Origin: Ilyomonas sp965199845
GTDB taxonomy: Bacteria > Bacteroidota > Bacteroidia > Chitinophagales > Chitinophagaceae
NCBI GenBank assembly: GCA_965199845.1
Contig: CBDATZ010000039.1
Location: 1-64,000 of the forward strand
Direction: 5' to 3'
Length of the DNA stretch: 64,000 bases
This document shows, piece after piece, positions 1 to 8,924 of this stretch. How positions within the stretch are numbered: the stretch's first letter is position 1; each line of letters begins with the position of its first letter. The notes beneath the pieces were generated by a model. That model ran no database searches. It saw only the letters and a program-made list of their open reading frames with translations, and had not been told where the DNA came from. Position numbers and translations under genes: made by a program.

Positions 1-74
1 CAGCAAATGAATAGTGTGATCAAGCCTTTCAACATATTATTTTACATGAATTTTTAAGAAATCGTTTTGCTGTG

Positions 75-131
75 AAGTCATAAAGACACGAAGTTTATTT
101 TCCTTTATATTGTCTTTGCGCTTTTATGGCA
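75..131. repeat. imperfect inverted repeat 3' of the GRP permease gene
   Basis: The arm at 75-95 (GTCATAAAGACACGAAG core) is an imperfect reverse complement of 111-130 (CTTTGCGCTTTTATGGC). It lies just past the stop of the minus-strand permease gene, so the RNA would fold into a hairpin there. The arms resemble the GCCAC/AAAG-type intergenic repeats at 47036-47219 and 53225-53247. Whether it ends transcription is not clear because there is no good T-run. Confidence 0.5.
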
Positions 132-137
132 ATCTTA

Positions 138-1136
138 TTATAAACCCGCATAAATAATTAAAGCAATACCAACTATAAAGAAGAGAAACATAGCTATAAT
201 TAATTGCCTGGTTGTTGGAGTAAACGGCGAAAATTCTTTCCAGATAAATACGCCCCAGGCAGCGGCAACCAGCGTGGCTCCCTGCCCCAGACCATACGAA
301 ATAGCAGGACCCGCTTTGCCCGATGCAAGCAAGTTAAAAGAGTTGCCGATTCCCCAGATAATGCCACCTAAAATACCAATGAAATGCGTACTGAAATTGC
401 CCTTAAAATAATCTTTATAACTCACCGGCAAACCACTAACCGGCTTTCGCATTATAATGCTATTGAACAAAAAATTAGAGGCCAAAATTCCGGTTGAAAA
501 AACAACAACCGCTGTATAAGACGTCATCTTTCCAACGGCGGGCGATTCAAAATTATTGATGTCCATGGAAGCAGCAATAAAGCGATAAAAGAAAGACATC
601 AATACACCGGCAACCACTGAAAGAAGAATTCCTTTTGTAGTAACGGCATTGCTGATTCCTTTCTTTTTATAAGCGATTGCGTTTAAAATAATAGCCACAA
701 AAACAAATAAAACACCGGCAAATAAAAAAGCCACGTCGCCTTTCTGCCTAGCATAATAATTTATAAAAACGCCCAATACGAGAGCGATGCCAATGCCAAC
801 CGGAAAGGCAACGGCAAGACCTGCAATGCTTATGGCAGCACCTAATAAAATATTCGCAGCATTGAAAATAATACCACCTGTAAATGCACTGATAATATTG
901 CTTCTGTCTGCTTGCTGCAAATCTGTCAAAAAGCTTCTGCCTTCATTTCCGTAACTACCTAACGTAAAAGCGAAGAGTAAAGAAAAGAGCAAAATTCCAA
1001 TCACATAATCCCAGTAAAACAATTCGAAGCGCCAGGTTTTAACAGCCAGCTTTTGCGTATTTGCCCACGAACCCCAGCATAACATTGTAACGATGCAAAA
1101 CAATACCGCAGTGCTATAATTTTCTATGATAAACAT
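138..1136 (-). CDS. GRP/RhaT-like (DMT superfamily) sugar permease
   Basis: 332 aa, strongly hydrophobic throughout, with about ten predicted membrane segments. The early motif CWGSWANTQK and the late glycine-rich segment around residues 275-295 (SYGLGQGATLVAAAWG) are typical of the glucose/ribose porter family within the drug/metabolite superfamily. It is expected to import a monosaccharide across the inner membrane. It is the last gene of the minus-strand run, 9 bp after the ribokinase stop, so import and phosphorylation are probably coupled. The substrate is not readable from sequence; ribose is suggested only by the kinase next door. The ATG at 1136 is the natural start. Confidence 0.8.
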   Translation of the reverse strand: MFIIENYSTAVLFCIVTMLCWGSWANTQKLAVKTWRFELFYWDYVIGILLFSLLFAFTLGSYGNEGRSFLTDLQQADRSNIISAFTGGIIFNAANILLGAAISIAGLAVAFPVGIGIALVLGVFINYYARQKGDVAFLFAGVLFVFVAIILNAIAYKKKGISNAVTTKGILLSVVAGVLMSFFYRFIAASMDINNFESPAVGKMTSYTAVVVFSTGILASNFLFNSIIMRKPVSGLPVSYKDYFKGNFSTHFIGILGGIIWGIGNSFNLLASGKAGPAISYGLGQGATLVAAAWGVFIWKEFSPFTPTTRQLIIAMFLFFIVGIALIIYAGL

Positions 1137-1145
1137 AAGAACAGC

Positions 1146-2078
1146 TTATTGTAATTGTGTAAATTTTTGCATAAACGATTCTACCTCATGACGGTTCGGT
1201 GCTGATGATTGCGCGCCTAACCTGGTAACAGAAAGGGCAGCTGCCCAAATAGCAAAATGAATGGCTTCTGTTATCTGTTTTTCTTCCGCCAAAGCAACCG
1301 CCAGTGCACCATTAAATACATCACCGGCAGCTGTTGTATCTACAGCTTTTACGCGCGGTGCTGTTACTATCCTATGATTGTTTTTATCTGACCACAGCAC
1401 ACCCGATTCGCCGGTTGTAATAATAACATACGTTACACCTTTCTCTATAAAAAAATCAAGCATTTTTTTAAGCGATTCTAATCCATCAATCGGAATCCCG
1501 CTTAGCATAGATGCTTCTTTTTGGTTGGGTGTGATGATAAATAATTTTTTATAAATCTCATCCGGCAAAGCCATAGCAGGCGCGGGGTTCAATATAATTT
1601 TTTTATGACTGTCCGAAGCCATTTGTACAACATGTGTAACGGTTTGTAAAGGTATTTCCAGCTGAACCAAAACAATATCAGCTTCTTCAATTGCGCTTTT
1701 CGCTTTGTTAATATCATCAACATCTAAAGCTGCATTCGCGCCCGATGCTACAGCAATACAATTTTCGCCTTCTTCATCAACGGTTATCAGTGCAATGCCG
1801 GAGGCATTTATCTCATCTGTAAAAACATATTTGGTGTTGATGTTTTCTTTTATCAATCCCTCTTTAGCTTCTTTACCAAATACATCATTACCAATCTTTG
1901 CGATGAACGTAACGTGTCCATCCAAACGCGCGGCTGCTACTGCCTGATTAGCGCCTTTGCCACCGGCATTCATAAAAAAATTTCCACCCAATACCGTTTC
2001 GCCGGGCAAAGGCAAATGTTTTGTTTTGATGACCATATCGGTGTTAGAACTTCCGGCAATAACAATCTTTGGTTTCAT
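1146..2078 (-). CDS. rbsK: ribokinase (PfkB family sugar kinase)
   Basis: 310 aa cytoplasmic kinase of the PfkB fold. The N-terminal signature AGSSNTDMV, the sugar-binding NAGGKGANQAVAAARL motif (about residues 38-53) and the C-terminal ATP/anion-hole motif DTTAAGDVFNGAL (about 245-257) are all intact and match ribokinase better than fructokinase. The product would be ribose 5-phosphate or a phosphorylated analogue. I start at the ATG at 2078 (MKPKIVIAGSS); the frame is open further upstream, but only from a TTG and without homologous sequence. It lies between the GMC oxidoreductase and the GRP permease, so it likely phosphorylates what that permease imports. Confidence 0.85.
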   Translation of the reverse strand: MKPKIVIAGSSNTDMVIKTKHLPLPGETVLGGNFFMNAGGKGANQAVAAARLDGHVTFIAKIGNDVFGKEAKEGLIKENINTKYVFTDEINASGIALITVDEEGENCIAVASGANAALDVDDINKAKSAIEEADIVLVQLEIPLQTVTHVVQMASDSHKKIILNPAPAMALPDEIYKKLFIITPNQKEASMLSGIPIDGLESLKKMLDFFIEKGVTYVIITTGESGVLWSDKNNHRIVTAPRVKAVDTTAAGDVFNGALAVALAEEKQITEAIHFAIWAAALSVTRLGAQSSAPNRHEVESFMQKFTQLQ

Positions 2079-2125
2079 CTTTTTTGATGATTGTATTAAG
2101 TAATAGGTAATAAGATGAGTATGAT

Positions 2126-3850
2126 TTATAAGTTTTGTTTCTTCAATTCGTTTACGGCAAAATCGGCGGCTCTTGCAGTTAATGCCATATATGTTAACGA
2201 TGGATTCTGACAAGCTGTAGAAGCCATACAAGAACCATCGGTAACGAATACATTTTTGGCCGACCAGATTTGGTTATTTCCATTCAGCATCGAAGTCTTT
2301 GGATCTTTGCCCATGCGGGCGGTTCCCATTTCGTGAATGCCTTGTCCCGGCGCCTGGTTGCTGTCATACGCATCAATGTTGGTAAAACCAGCTTTTTCAA
2401 GCATTTCAGAGCTGGTTGCCAGCGCATCTTTCAACATGGTTAATTCATTGTCTTTATACTCGCAACTGATATGAAGCAAAGGCATTCCCCACTCATCTTT
2501 TTTATCTTTATCTAACCATATTTTATTATCTTCATAAGGCAAACATTCGCCCATGGCATTCATCCAGATTCCCCATTGTCCGGCCTGCGTTAATCCTTCT
2601 TTATAATCAGCGCCGATAGAGCCGTTATCTACGCCTGTGCTTCGGTAACCACCTGCAGCAATGGCATAGCCGCGAATAAAATCAGTACGCTTATCATTGT
2701 TTACATTTCTGAAACGCGGTATGTAAACGCCGGTTGGTTTTCTGCCATAATAATATACATCCTGCAAGCCTTCAAAACCGCCTTCGATATGACCGCGATA
2801 ATTATGATCCATCAGGTAATGACCTAATACATTACTATCATTTCCAAAGCCATTCGGGAAACGTGATGAAGTAGAATTTAATAACAGCAAAGTCGTATTT
2901 AATGTGCCTGCATTTACAAAAATGATTTTGGCAAAATACTCAGTTGTTTTTTTTGTATTGGTATCAATAACACGAACGCCTTTTGCTTTTTGCGTAGCTT
3001 CATCATAAATGATAGAATGCACAACAGTGAAGGGTTGCAGCGTTAAGTTGCCGGTTGCTTTTGCAGCCGGCAGTGTTGCTGAATTGCTGCTGAAATAAGC
3101 GCCGAACGGACAACCCCTGGCACACATATTCCTGTATTGGCAAGCGGTTCTTCCCGGCAATTCTTTGGTGATATTCGCCGTACGTGAAGTTATTAACTGC
3201 CTGCCCGGAAAGTTATCTGAAATACTTTTTTGTAAATGTTTTTCAATCGCATTCAGTTCCATTGGCGGCATAAATTCGCCATCGGGCAAATGCGGAATGC
3301 CATCTTTATTACCACTGATTCCAACAAACTTTTCTACATAACTGTACCACGGCGCAATGTCTTTATATCGTATTGGCCAATCAACGCCAATACCTTGTTT
3401 TGCATTGGCTTCAAAGTCAAGATCGCTCCAGCGTTGCGTCCATCTTCCCCATATCAAACTCTTACCGCCAACCTGATAACCTTTTATCCAATCGAAAGGT
3501 TTCTCCTGTACGTACGGATGTGTTTTATCTTTTACAAAAAAATGTTCTGTCGCTTCGGTAAAGGCATAACAACGCGCCGCAACCGGGTTATCGTCAAGCA
3601 ACTGTTTCGGCAATACATTGTTGCGATATTTGAACTGCCATAAATCGATTGTAGCTGTCGGGTAATCTTTGATATGTTCTACATTTCTGCCACGCTCCAA
3701 CACCAATGTTTTCAAGCCTTTCTCACACAATTCTTTGGCAGCCCAGCCACCGCTGATGCCACTGCCAACTACAATGGCATCAAAGGTATTTTGGGCAATA
3801 CCTTTCGTGTTGAGATTAATTTGTTTGGTGCTATCGTTAGTGAAACCCAT
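2126..3850 (-). CDS. GMC family FAD-dependent oxidoreductase
   Basis: 574 aa. The N-terminus carries the dinucleotide-binding motif VVGSGISGGWAAKEL and the C-terminus the GMC C-domain with the catalytic-pair regions IHEMGTARMG (His) and ACQNPSLTYMA (Asn). A Cys-rich segment near residue 250 (CQYRNMCARGCPFGA) is also seen in gluconate 2-dehydrogenase/sugar dehydrogenase-type GMC proteins. It probably oxidises a sugar or glycoside hydroxyl with FAD. The small partner often found next to such genes (gluconate 2-dehydrogenase subunit 3) is absent here. No signal peptide is visible. The start is the ATG at 3850; the longer frame begins only with a GTG inside a repeat element. The stop is followed 47 nt later by the ribokinase start. 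Confidence 0.85.
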   Translation of the reverse strand: MGFTNDSTKQINLNTKGIAQNTFDAIVVGSGISGGWAAKELCEKGLKTLVLERGRNVEHIKDYPTATIDLWQFKYRNNVLPKQLLDDNPVAARCYAFTEATEHFFVKDKTHPYVQEKPFDWIKGYQVGGKSLIWGRWTQRWSDLDFEANAKQGIGVDWPIRYKDIAPWYSYVEKFVGISGNKDGIPHLPDGEFMPPMELNAIEKHLQKSISDNFPGRQLITSRTANITKELPGRTACQYRNMCARGCPFGAYFSSNSATLPAAKATGNLTLQPFTVVHSIIYDEATQKAKGVRVIDTNTKKTTEYFAKIIFVNAGTLNTTLLLLNSTSSRFPNGFGNDSNVLGHYLMDHNYRGHIEGGFEGLQDVYYYGRKPTGVYIPRFRNVNNDKRTDFIRGYAIAAGGYRSTGVDNGSIGADYKEGLTQAGQWGIWMNAMGECLPYEDNKIWLDKDKKDEWGMPLLHISCEYKDNELTMLKDALATSSEMLEKAGFTNIDAYDSNQAPGQGIHEMGTARMGKDPKTSMLNGNNQIWSAKNVFVTDGSCMASTACQNPSLTYMALTARAADFAVNELKKQNL

Positions 3851-3866
3851 AATTTGTTTTTTGTTT

Positions 3867-3950
3867 GCCACAGAGGCATGAAGAGCACAGAGAAACACGG
3901 AGGAGATAAAACAACGCTGTGTTACTCCGTGGCGTTGTGTCTCCGTGGTT
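3867..3950. repeat. inverted CCACAGAG-type intergenic repeat
   Basis: The left arm 3867-3903 (GCCACAGAGGCATG..., ...AACACGGAGG) and the right arm 3917-3950 (CTGTGTTACTCCGTGG..., ...CTCCGTGGTT) are imperfect reverse complements. They fill almost all of the 99-nt gap between the GMC gene and the TIM-barrel gene. A single-arm relative is at 50686-50727. It lies inside an apparent operon, so it may modulate read-through or mRNA stability. Confidence 0.65.
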
Positions 3951-4888
3951 CAACTCCAGCCGAATGTCTTTTCAACATATTCTCGGCTGATTTTAAAGTC
4001 TTTCTTTACTTCGTTTTTGGGTGGCGAATCAAAGGCAAGTTCTATCGCTGCTTTACCATTATAATTTAACTTTTTCAAAGCGTTTGCAATGGCTTTAAAA
4101 TCGGTTGTTCCGCTACCAACGGTTTCTGTCCATTTACCGCTCCTATCCTGGTCGCGAATGTGCATGAACACCATGCGATGCCCGTACGTATTGATAAACC
4201 AAACCGGGTCAACTTTACTGCGAACGAGCCAGTTTAAATCAGGACCTAATTTTATATCCGGCACTTTGGTAACGTTACTTTTAAAATCAACCATATTATA
4301 CGCCATCTCATACGTATGATTGTGCAGGTTTGGCTGCACATCGTACTTACTGCAAATCGTCATTACTTTCTTCAGAGTTTCGGCTTGTACTTCCAGCTCA
4401 TCTTCTGTCTTTTGTCGCTCCGCATCGCCAACAGAAATACCAATCATCGTGGCACCGATTTGATGCAAGCGGCTTACCGTTAATTCCACATCTTCCAGTA
4501 TTGCTGTTTGCTGATTTTTATCCCACATATCATTGTAATATGATGTGCCGATAACAGGTATGTTATGCTTACCAATCAAATCAGTAAAACGCTGAACCGC
4601 ATCATTGTGATGAAGCAACGATTCCATGATTTCAATGCCATCCAAGCCCGCATATTTCATATCACTGAAAATGGTATCGAGTATCGGCGTACAATCCCAG
4701 TTGGGCGGATAACGGCTGGCATACGCCCACAGATGACCAGCCAGGAATATTTTGGTGGAACGTTGATTTGCAAAGGCATCAATACCACTTACTAAAGCAG
4801 CGCCCGCCAAACAACCGGCTTGCTTAATAAAATGGCGACGTGAACTCCCAACCCCTAAAGAGATGTTTAATGATGATTGAGTTTGCAT
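3950..4888 (-). CDS. Tat-exported sugar phosphate isomerase/epimerase-like TIM-barrel protein
   Basis: 312 aa. The N-terminus has a twin-arginine signal (SSRRHFIKQAGCLAGAAL, about residues 15-32), so the folded protein should reach the periplasm. The rest is the xylose-isomerase-like TIM barrel (AP endonuclease family 2) with LDGIEIMES, the NLHNHTYEM metal/histidine region, LGPDLNWL, FMHIRDQD and the late AAIELAF acidic strand end. Such proteins isomerise or epimerise sugars or act on keto-sugar intermediates. Phosphosugars are unlikely substrates in the periplasm, so the name is only a family label. Its neighbours, a GMC oxidase and a PQQ dehydrogenase, suggest it handles an oxidised sugar. 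Confidence 0.75.
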   Translation of the reverse strand: MQTQSSLNISLGVGSSRRHFIKQAGCLAGAALVSGIDAFANQRSTKIFLAGHLWAYASRYPPNWDCTPILDTIFSDMKYAGLDGIEIMESLLHHNDAVQRFTDLIGKHNIPVIGTSYYNDMWDKNQQTAILEDVELTVSRLHQIGATMIGISVGDAERQKTEDELEVQAETLKKVMTICSKYDVQPNLHNHTYEMAYNMVDFKSNVTKVPDIKLGPDLNWLVRSKVDPVWFINTYGHRMVFMHIRDQDRSGKWTETVGSGTTDFKAIANALKKLNYNGKAAIELAFDSPPKNEVKKDFKISREYVEKTFGWS

Positions 4889-4949
4889 TGCAATTATATT
4901 TTTTTATTCATCGGTTTGTATTTTATGATGAATAAATATTGTTTTTATA

Positions 4950-5081
4950 CTTGCCCCTTCGGGGCTATTCTGTTTGTAGAAAAAATAAATTTATAGTGTT
5001 TGTTTGTGCTCCTACGGAGCATTTTCAATCGTTTTGTACATCACTTCCTGCTACTGCTACAAACAGGTTCTGCCTACGGCA
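4950..5081. repeat. multi-hairpin intergenic element
   Basis: Three short perfect hairpins occur in a row: GCCCC-TTC-GGGGC (4953-4965), TGCTCC-TAC-GGAGCA (5007-5021) and TGCC-TAC-GGCA (5071-5081). They alternate with an inverted pair CTGTTTGTAG (4970-4979) / CTACAAACAG (5057-5066). The 207-nt gap between the PQQ dehydrogenase and TIM-barrel genes is made mostly of this. The regular design (three stems closed by a TTC or TAC loop) indicates a mobile or dispersed structured repeat rather than a single terminator. Confidence 0.6.
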
Positions 5082-5095
5082 CATAAATTCATTCA

Positions 5096-7285
5096 TTACT
5101 TTGCAACCGTTTGCGCTTTATCAGGCAACGCAAAGGCTACATAACTATCGCCTGATTTAGTTCCTAATTTTCCACCACCGCAGGCTATCACCACATATTG
5201 TTTTCCATTCACTTCATACGTTGCCGGTGTAGAAAAAGCCGCTGCAGGCAATTTGGTTTGCCACAGCAATTTGCCGGTACGTTTATTATAGGCTCTGAAC
5301 ATACCGTCTTTGGTGGCACCCACGATTAACAAACCACCTTTGGTAATAATCGGTCCGCCGTAATTTTCGCAGCCTGTATTGGCTGGCGCATTAGGAAATT
5401 GGTTTTCGCCAAACGGCTGTTTCCAAACGTATTCGCCGCTGTTTAAATCAATTGCATTGAGAACGCCCCACGGTGCCGACAAACCGGGCAAACCGCTTTT
5501 TGTGTAAAATTTATTATAGCCCGAAATTTCGTAAGGCAAAGCCCTGAAAGAATCAATCGCGGTTAATTTAGACACATACTTCCGGCTTTTCTCGCTTTTT
5601 AAATTCAACACATAAGAAGCGATGGCTTCTTTATCTGATTCAGGAAGATAAAGGAACGCAGGCATCATTCTTCTGCCTACATTAATGAAAGAGATGAACT
5701 GATCTTTATCCAGTTTTTTATTGATATCAACAATAGAAGGATAATTGCCGCCGCCTTTTCTGTCCGGTCCATGGCAAGCCATACAATTGGCTTTATATAA
5801 ACGAGGACCCGCTTGTTCAAACGTTTCCTGATGTTCGGCTGGATCAATATCAAACATCTGAAGAATCCACGCCATTTGATTATCGTTGGTATATAACACG
5901 CCGGTTTCCGGGTCAACCGCAGGTCCGCCATATTCGGCGCCACCATCAAAGCCGGGAAAAATGATGGTTCCTGTTTTTGATTGCGGTGTAAACATTCTGC
6001 CGGTATGAACAACGCCTAATAATTTTTTTACCGAATCATATTCGTTCTTTGGCAGATTGAGATTGACATCGTTTTGTGTTAGCACTTGTCTTACAAATGG
6101 CGCCGGTTTTTGCGGAATAGGTTGTGTTGGCCAGAGCTTTTCTCCAATCAAATCAGTTACTGTATCCATAGGTGTTTCTACAACCGGAAATAAAGGATTT
6201 CCGTTATCACGATCAAACACATACACAAAACCTGTTTTTGTAGTTTGCGCTACTGCGTCAATCTTTTTGCCATCATGATTTACAGTTAATAACACCGGCG
6301 CTGATGACGGATCGTAATCCCACGTATCATGATGCAGGTATTGAAAATGCCATTTTTCTTTTCCGGTTGCAGCATCAAGCGCCAGCATACAATCGGCAAA
6401 TAAGTTGGAACCTTTTCTTTTTCCACCATAAAAATCCATAGAAGCCGAACCAATCGGAATGTAAGCAATACCGCGTTTTTGATCTATCGTCATTCCCATC
6501 CAGTTGTTGGCGCCGCCGGTATATTTATACGCGGTCTTATCTTCCCATGTTTCATAGCCAGCTTCGCCGGGATGCGGTATGGTATGAAACTGCCACGCAA
6601 TCTTTCCTGTCTTTGCATTATAAGCGCGAATATCGCCGGGCGCGGCATCCATGCCTTCGCTTACTCTTGTGCCTGCAATCAACAAATCTTTATAAACAGA
6701 CGGCGGCGAGGTTTCGGTTACAAACAAATCTTTTACGCCATCCATTTGAAGCCCATCATGCAAATCGACTTTTCCGTTGCTGCCAAAGCTGGTTGTTATC
6801 TTGCCTGTATTAGCATTAATACAAGTGAGATACGTACCTGCTGCGTAAAAAATTCTCTTATCTTCTTTTCCATCGCTCCAATACGTGACACCGCGATTGT
6901 TGTTTAAGTTGAAGTGACCGTTTTTATCTTCCGTAACAGTATCGTATGGCGAGTACACCCATTTTTGTTTGCCGGTTGCTGCATCTACTGCAAACACTTT
7001 TAGCATCGGCGATGTGAAGTACATAACACCACCAACAATAATCGGATTGCATTGTATCTGCGAATGCGCAGCGGTATCCATATCGCCGGTATGAAATTCC
7101 CACGCAACCTGCAACTGGCTTACATTACTTGTATCAATCTGGGTTAACGAAGAGTATTTATTTCCGTCTGAATTGCCGGTTGCTTTTTCCCAGCTATTAT
7201 AGTTTGTTTGCTCCTTATCATTATTGCAGGCGAACCAAATGAAAACAGAAAACAGTGCTGCGCTGATGAAGCCGATTTTTTTCAT
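5096..7285 (-). CDS. PQQ-dependent dehydrogenase lipoprotein with inserted cytochrome c domain
   Basis: 729 aa. The N-terminal hydrophobic segment ends in a lipobox-like FIWFACNN, so the protein is probably an exported lipoprotein. The body is an eight-bladed quinoprotein propeller with repeated AxDAxTGKxxW-type blade motifs and the HHDTWDYDP segment (about residue 318) holding the expected catalytic Asp. A cytochrome c domain is inserted before the last blades: heme motif CMACH (about residues 501-505) with a probable distal Met in RRMMPAFL. This allows oxidation of a sugar or alcohol with electrons passed to heme. No PQQ biosynthesis gene is in the window. The start is the ATG at 7285; a longer TTG start adds four residues. 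It is 34 nt after susD in the same run. Confidence 0.88.
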   Translation of the reverse strand: MKKIGFISAALFSVFIWFACNNDKEQTNYNSWEKATGNSDGNKYSSLTQIDTSNVSQLQVAWEFHTGDMDTAAHSQIQCNPIIVGGVMYFTSPMLKVFAVDAATGKQKWVYSPYDTVTEDKNGHFNLNNNRGVTYWSDGKEDKRIFYAAGTYLTCINANTGKITTSFGSNGKVDLHDGLQMDGVKDLFVTETSPPSVYKDLLIAGTRVSEGMDAAPGDIRAYNAKTGKIAWQFHTIPHPGEAGYETWEDKTAYKYTGGANNWMGMTIDQKRGIAYIPIGSASMDFYGGKRKGSNLFADCMLALDAATGKEKWHFQYLHHDTWDYDPSSAPVLLTVNHDGKKIDAVAQTTKTGFVYVFDRDNGNPLFPVVETPMDTVTDLIGEKLWPTQPIPQKPAPFVRQVLTQNDVNLNLPKNEYDSVKKLLGVVHTGRMFTPQSKTGTIIFPGFDGGAEYGGPAVDPETGVLYTNDNQMAWILQMFDIDPAEHQETFEQAGPRLYKANCMACHGPDRKGGGNYPSIVDINKKLDKDQFISFINVGRRMMPAFLYLPESDKEAIASYVLNLKSEKSRKYVSKLTAIDSFRALPYEISGYNKFYTKSGLPGLSAPWGVLNAIDLNSGEYVWKQPFGENQFPNAPANTGCENYGGPIITKGGLLIVGATKDGMFRAYNKRTGKLLWQTKLPAAAFSTPATYEVNGKQYVVIACGGGKLGTKSGDSYVAFALPDKAQTVAK

Positions 7286-7319
7286 ATCAACAATCAAGAT
7301 GTTTGATTAAATATATAAA

Positions 7320-8906
7320 TTAATAACCCGGATTTTGTTTTAATGATGGATTTGCCGTAAGAACCGTATTTGGTATGGGAAATAGCTCATTATGCTTATC
7401 ACTTTCTGCATCTTTTTCCCACCAGGCATCTTCAAATTTTCCGAAGCGAATCAGGTCTTCGCGGCGAAACATTTCGTAAGCAAACTCGCGACCACGCTCG
7501 TTCAGCAGTTCATCCATCGTTAAGGTAGATGTCGTGTATTTTGCTTTCGGATCGTTTTCGGCAAAGCTTCTTGCCCTAACGCTGTTTACAAGATTTACTG
7601 CATCTGCTTTGTTGATATTTAACCGCATTTCACACTCGGCTTTCATCATCAAAATATCTGCATAACGAAACACCACCATATCATTATTCATATCAACAAT
7701 ACCATTGCTGCCATAGTTAAGACCATCTTCAATTTCGTACTTTACATTCATCACACCTTCTTTATCATCGGCATTTTGTAAGTCTTCAATATGAGGATTG
7801 ATAATTAGCGGATCAATGTCCGGAGGATCCGTGCTATAGTCGGTTTCCCAGGAAGGCACCGGCTGTTCATCGCCGTTTTCGTCCGCATAAGTTTGTGGTC
7901 CGTATAGCCATTGATTGATGCGTTTATCATTTTTTGAAAACAAGTTGAAGAAAGATTCCTGTGTGCTTATTTTACGCCAGCCGTAATCGGCGCCATGTTT
8001 ATATGCAGCTATATTTTCATGGATGTTTTGTTCAATAAAATTGAATTGCTGCGCATTGTTCGCATCGAACGGAACGACATAAATATTTTCATTGCTGCTT
8101 TCGTTATGAACTCGAAACGGATCGTTCCAGTTTTCATCCAAAGAATACATGCCTGAGTTGATAACAGAATCGCAGGCAACAATACAATCCTGGTAATGAT
8201 CTTCACCCGTGATTGCCTGTGCATTCAAATACAATTTGGCAAGCAATGTATAAGCGGCTGTTTTTGTAAAATGACCGTACCAGTTATCATCGCCTTTTTC
8301 ACTTAAATCAGGAATGCTTTCTTTTATTTCATTTTCAATAAAAGAAAAAGCTTGCGCAGGCGTGCTGTTGGTTGGATTTGGCGCACCTACCGAATCAACA
8401 ACCGGAATATTACCAAACTCGCTCAGCGCCCAATAATAATGTAACGCACGAACCATGCGTATTTCAGCAATCATTTGCTCTTTACTTACCGGCAGGTTAA
8501 ACGAGCTTACATCTATGTTTCTGATGTTCGTAATGAAATTGCTGCTGTAACCGATTGCCTGGTATAAATCCTGCCATTCTGTAAGTATCCAGGGATCTTG
8601 TGCGCTCCAGGTATGTTTGTGAAAGCGTATCCATTGTCCGCCCTGATCAACATAACCATATAAAACAGGTACGCAGGCTTCATCCGTAACAAATTCAACA
8701 TCCTGAAAATGTACCTGGTAAATATGTGTTTGCAGATAACTGTAAGGCAATATATAAGCGGCTGTAATCTGGTCTGCGCTTTTGTAAAAACTGTTTGCTG
8801 TGGTAGAACCATATAATTTTTCATCAAGCTTTTTACTGCAACTTGTAGCGCATATAACTATGGCTGAAGCGAGAATGATTGTTATATTATAAAAACTCTT
8901 TTTCAT
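7320..8906 (-). CDS. SusD/RagB family outer-membrane nutrient-binding lipoprotein
   Basis: 528 aa. The signal peptide ends in a lipoprotein box (ICATSCSKK), and the C-terminus carries the family hallmarks RGREFAYEMFRREDLIRFGKF and a final LKQNPGY. The TPR-like helices of SusD proteins cover the middle (MIAEIRMVRALHYYWAL). It sits on the cell surface as the lid of the SusC barrel encoded immediately upstream in the direction of transcription (18-nt gap). The ligand is unknown; the following PQQ, TIM-barrel and GMC genes suggest a sugar or sugar derivative that is oxidised after entry. Confidence 0.92.
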   Translation of the reverse strand: MKKSFYNITIILASAIVICATSCSKKLDEKLYGSTTANSFYKSADQITAAYILPYSYLQTHIYQVHFQDVEFVTDEACVPVLYGYVDQGGQWIRFHKHTWSAQDPWILTEWQDLYQAIGYSSNFITNIRNIDVSSFNLPVSKEQMIAEIRMVRALHYYWALSEFGNIPVVDSVGAPNPTNSTPAQAFSFIENEIKESIPDLSEKGDDNWYGHFTKTAAYTLLAKLYLNAQAITGEDHYQDCIVACDSVINSGMYSLDENWNDPFRVHNESSNENIYVVPFDANNAQQFNFIEQNIHENIAAYKHGADYGWRKISTQESFFNLFSKNDKRINQWLYGPQTYADENGDEQPVPSWETDYSTDPPDIDPLIINPHIEDLQNADDKEGVMNVKYEIEDGLNYGSNGIVDMNNDMVVFRYADILMMKAECEMRLNINKADAVNLVNSVRARSFAENDPKAKYTTSTLTMDELLNERGREFAYEMFRREDLIRFGKFEDAWWEKDAESDKHNELFPIPNTVLTANPSLKQNPGY

Positions 8907-8924
8907 ACAGAATAAATGATAGAA

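Noticed and set aside
1705..1947. Plus-strand open frame inside the ribokinase gene
   Set aside because: It is antisense to a gene with clear PfkB motifs and has no recognisable protein features; this holds for the many other open frames opposite or inside real genes.
3236..3643. 135-codon plus-strand open frame opposite the GMC gene
   Set aside because: Composition is that of a reverse reading of a conserved gene, with no domain or start context.
3867..3950. CCACAGAG inverted repeat as insertion-sequence ends
   Set aside because: Only 84 nt in total with no transposase frame between the arms and no visible target duplication.
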